Source of the DNA: Dyella tabacisoli
GTDB lineage: Bacteria > Pseudomonadota > Gammaproteobacteria > Xanthomonadales > Rhodanobacteraceae
NCBI RefSeq assembly: GCF_003350925.1
Contig: NZ_KZ857177.1
Span: 132,689 to 196,688 of the forward strand
Length of the DNA: 64,000 bases
Direction of reading: 5' to 3'
Below the pieces are notes generated by a model. That model ran no database searches. It had not been told where the DNA came from and saw only the letters and a list, made by a program, of their open reading frames with translations. Every line of letters begins with the position of its first letter. Positions within the stretch are counted from its first letter, which is position 1. Positions 63,251-64,000 of the stretch are shown here, in pieces. The translations under genes and the position numbers were made by a program.

Positions 63251-63994
63251 TTACTGAAATGCCTTCACCACATTACTCAGGCCCAGTCCCAATACGGCGA
63301 TGGCCGCCATCGTCGTGACGACTCGGGCCGGAATCACCTTGGCGAACAGTGCGCTGAACGGCGAGGCGAGCGCGCCGCCCAGGATCAGGCCAAGCACCGC
63401 CGTGCCGTGGGTGGCACCGACATGCCATAAAAAGGTCAGGCTGGCCGATGCGCTGACCACGCATTTAGCCAGGTGAGTGGTGCCGATGACGATGCGCGGT
63501 GTGTTGCCGCGAGCTACCAGGCTGGTGACGGTGAGGGCACTCCAGCCGCCGCCGGCAACGGCATCGGCAAAGCCTGCGACCAGGCCCAGCGGGCGCGTTC
63601 CATTGAGTACTTCGTCGCTATGCCCTGAATTGCGGCTGGCACGCAACAGCAGAAACACGCCCATGCCCAGCAGATACGGCGTGAGGGCCAGGCGCATCCA
63701 GCTTGCTGGCACGTAGCTGACCACGCAGGCGCCGATGACCGCGCCGATCACGCCGGGAATCATCAGGCTAAAAAACAACCGGCGCCGAACGTTGCCCGCG
63801 ATGAGGTGACTGATCCCCGAGGCGCCGCAGGTGAAGGTTTCCGCGTAATGCACGCTTGCGCTGGCAACCGCCGGGGGCAGGCCCAGGCCAAGCAGCATCG
63901 CTGTCGAGGCAACGCCGAAGGCCATGCCGAGCGAACCGTCTATCACTTGGGCGAGCGCGCCGACGAGGGCAAACGTGACAAATTCCGAAGGCAT
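63251..63994 (-). CDS. TauE/SafE family membrane permease
   Basis: A 247-residue protein with about eight helices in two repeated halves, each with a GxxxxxxxGxGG-like loop (GSLGMAFG and GFADAVAGGGWSALTV). Family members export sulfite, sulfoacetate or related anions; the substrate here is unknown. ATG at 63994 is 6 bases from the window edge, so an upstream start off the window cannot be excluded. Confidence 0.85.
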   Translation of the reverse strand: MPSEFVTFALVGALAQVIDGSLGMAFGVASTAMLLGLGLPPAVASASVHYAETFTCGASGISHLIAGNVRRRLFFSLMIPGVIGAVIGACVVSYVPASWMRLALTPYLLGMGVFLLLRASRNSGHSDEVLNGTRPLGLVAGFADAVAGGGWSALTVTSLVARGNTPRIVIGTTHLAKCVVSASASLTFLWHVGATHGTAVLGLILGGALASPFSALFAKVIPARVVTTMAAIAVLGLGLSNVVKAFQ

Positions 63995-64000
63995 GGTCTT

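Overview
The window is a 64 kb piece of ordinary, gene-dense, high-GC chromosome from a gammaproteobacterium, most likely order Lysobacterales (Xanthomonadales), family Rhodanobacteraceae (Dyella, Frateuria, Rhodanobacter or Luteibacter type). The placement is an inference. It rests on the gene orders yceF / yceD-rpmF-fab-pabBC-mltG-tmk-holB with a nearby pilZ, nuoA-N followed by an initiator tRNA and rimP-nusA-infB-rbfA-truB-rpsO-pnp, a two-subunit class III PHA synthase, mtnA near gyrA, and sucA-sucB-lpd. It also rests on the style of the proteins and on the heptanucleotide intergenic arrays. I see no prophage, integrase, plasmid function, CRISPR array, toxin-antitoxin pair, restriction system or recognisable defence island.

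Layout. 1-250: degraded copy of the 3' part of tgpA. 251-4158 (minus): moxR, DUF58 gene, tgpA. 4307-5368 (minus): yceF and a small membrane-anchored coiled-coil protein. 5497-17826 (plus): the fatty-acid, folate and cell-envelope cluster yceD, rpmF, fabH, fabD, fabG, a PMT/ArnT-type glycosyltransferase, acpP, fabF, pabB, pabC, mltG, tmk, holB. 17903-19502 (plus): a PIG-L deacetylase, a heptamer repeat array and pilZ. 19733-34400 (plus): all 14 genes of respiratory complex I, nuoA-N. 34701-44043 (plus): initiator tRNA and the translation/RNA operon rimP-nusA-infB-rbfA-truB-rpsO-pnp. 44177-50915 (plus): phaE, phaC, a PspC protein, mtnA, gtrA family gene, gyrA. 51005-51487 (minus): peroxiredoxin. 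51673-53272 (plus): hsp20, a 161-bp palindromic element, a CbpA co-chaperone gene. 53361-63994 (minus): PilH-type response regulator, acrylyl-CoA reductase family gene, LOG family gene, lpd-sucB-sucA (transcribed sucA first), an uncharacterised gene, roxA-type hydroxylase and a TauE/SafE permease.

Functionally the window joins fatty-acid initiation and elongation (FabH, FabD, FabG, AcpP, FabF) to folate precursor synthesis (PabB/PabC) and DNA replication accessories (Tmk, HolB). It then holds complete complex I, the initiation/elongation RNA-protein operon, PHA storage, methionine salvage, gyrase, and the 2-oxoglutarate dehydrogenase complex that supplies NADH to complex I.

No obviously novel multi-gene system is present. 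The points worth a second look are small-scale. They are a MITE-like 161-bp palindrome with TA flanks whose first base completes the hsp20 stop codon; a perfect 20-bp hairpin just before rpsO; and an initiator tRNA with a U1-U72 mismatch. Others are natural Ala83 in GyrA; a near-leaderless yceD; truB without an ATG/GTG start; a lysine-rich tail on PhaE; and two related 7-bp tandem arrays, one facing inverted copies of itself.
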